Shown piece by piece: positions 63,442-64,000 of a DNA stretch of 64,000 nt (position 1 is its first letter; each line of letters opens with the position of its first letter). This DNA is from Oscillibacter sp. PC13 (GTDB lineage: Bacteria; Bacillota; Clostridia; Oscillospirales; Oscillospiraceae). The stretch covers positions 124,001 through 188,000 of the forward strand of contig NZ_FOXE01000001.1 of the NCBI RefSeq assembly GCF_900115635.1, read 5' to 3'. The notes beneath the pieces were generated by a model that saw nothing but the letters and a program-made list of their open reading frames with translations, was not told the DNA's origin and searched no databases. The translations under genes were made by a program, and so were the position numbers.

Positions 63442-64000
63442 TTGAGAAGTTCTCCTTTCTCTTCACTGCGAATCAGAACAGACCGGGCGTGGGCATGAAG
63501 CCCCTCCCGCTCTGCGAAGTCCGCAATCCGGGGCGCGGCCTCACGCAAAGCCTCCGGTGTGTAATACAAAAAGCTGGACTTCTTCACAAAGTCGTCCACG
63601 CTCAAGGGGCTGGAAAAGCGGGCGGTACCAGAGGTCGGCAGGGTGTGGTTGGGGCCTGCGAAGTAATCTCCCAGTGCTTCAGGAGCACTGCGGCCCAGGA
63701 AAATGCTGCCGGCATTTTTGATTTTGTGCAGCAGGGCGAAGGGATCGTCCACGCACAGCTCCAGATGCTCCGGGGCAATGAGGTTCGCAGCCTCCACCGC
63801 CTTGTCCAGGCTGGCAGTGACAAGAATCTTCCCTCTGCGCTCCAGGGCTTTGCGGGCAATTTCCCGGCGCGGTAGCTGCTCCAACTGAAACTCCAGCTCC
63901 TCCCGCACCGCCTTTGCCAGCTCCATACTGTCCGTCACCAGAACCGCAGAAGCCAGTACATCGTGCTCCGCCTGGGACAGCATGTCCGCCGCCACATAGG
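63438..64000 (-). CDS. hisD: Histidinol dehydrogenase, C-terminal part (runs off the window)
   Basis: The last 187 codons of hisD; the 5' part lies beyond the right edge. [13 protein letters not shown] at the edge, [12 protein letters not shown] with the catalytic Glu-His pair, [20 protein letters not shown] and the end [15 protein letters not shown] are characteristic. It oxidises histidinol to histidine with NAD+ and zinc. First visible gene of the his operon; hisG and hisZ are expected further upstream. Confidence 0.93.
   Translation of the reverse strand, partial: YVAADMLSQAEHDVLASAVLVTDSMELAKAVREELEFQLEQLPRREIARKALERRGKILVTASLDKAVEAANLIAPEHLELCVDDPFALLHKIKNAGSIFLGRSAPEALGDYFAGPNHTLPTSGTARFSSPLSVDDFVKKSSFLYYTPEALREAAPRIADFAEREGLHAHARSVLIRSEEKGELLK

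Overview
The window looks like chromosomal DNA of a spore-forming Clostridia, most likely Oscillospiraceae-like (Flavonifractor/Lawsonibacter/Oscillibacter type). The reasons are a spoVT homologue behind a sigma-G-type promoter, FabK as the only enoyl-ACP reductase, a GlgC/GlgD pair, PerR next to rubrerythrin, SLH-domain surface proteins, G+C-rich genes separated by AT-rich spacers with strong intrinsic terminators, and frequent 4-base ATGA gene overlaps. The placement is inferred from gene content; no rRNA or tRNA gene is visible.

Layout. 1-4.4 kb (minus strand): start of rpoN, an auxin-efflux-type permease, and a TrkH/TrkA potassium system. 4.7-15.4 kb (plus): a complete acetyl-CoA carboxylase and type II fatty-acid synthesis locus (acpP accB accC accD accA fabH fabK, a nitronate-monooxygenase-like gene, fabD fabG fabF fabZ), closed by a MarR-family fabT. 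A near-consensus promoter followed by an AT-rich palindrome precedes acpP. 15.5-16.5 kb: gluQ (minus). 16.7-24.9 kb: two large paralogous SLH-domain proteins pointing at each other, with a cassette of two divergent phage-tail-like genes and one tiny gene between them. The tail genes carry a near-perfect 77-bp inverted repeat.

25.4-29.1 kb: an orphan peptide-binding lipoprotein, a DEAD-box helicase and a small XRE regulator. 29.1-37.7 kb (minus): a glycogen operon glgB-glgC-glgD-glgA-glgP; GlgA has a long basic Lys/Ala tail. 38-47 kb: a small lipoprotein, spoVT, an alanine/glycine symporter, two COG0523 metallochaperone-type GTPases (one His-rich, one fused to a DUF1980-like domain), an XRE-membrane sensor, an LtaS-like sulfatase-fold transferase with a membrane partner, and a two-gene XRE/membrane module.

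47.4-52.2 kb (minus): an unusual three-gene operon of a membrane methyltransferase, a GH3-family acyl-adenylating enzyme and an HD-GYP protein whose GGDEF signature is lost. 52.5-58 kb: uvrC, HPr (ptsH), a perR-rubrerythrin peroxide operon with a Per-box-like site, a lipoprotein, a DUF4230 protein and a phosphoglycolate-phosphatase-like gene. 58.2-64 kb (minus): a histidine operon hisD-hisC-hisB-hisH-hisA-hisF-hisIE-hisK, running off the right edge inside hisD.

Most of the window is core metabolism. The parts most worth a second look are the S-layer/tail cassette with its nested inverted symmetry, the GH3/methyltransferase/HD-GYP operon, the COG0523 pair, and the basic tail on glycogen synthase.
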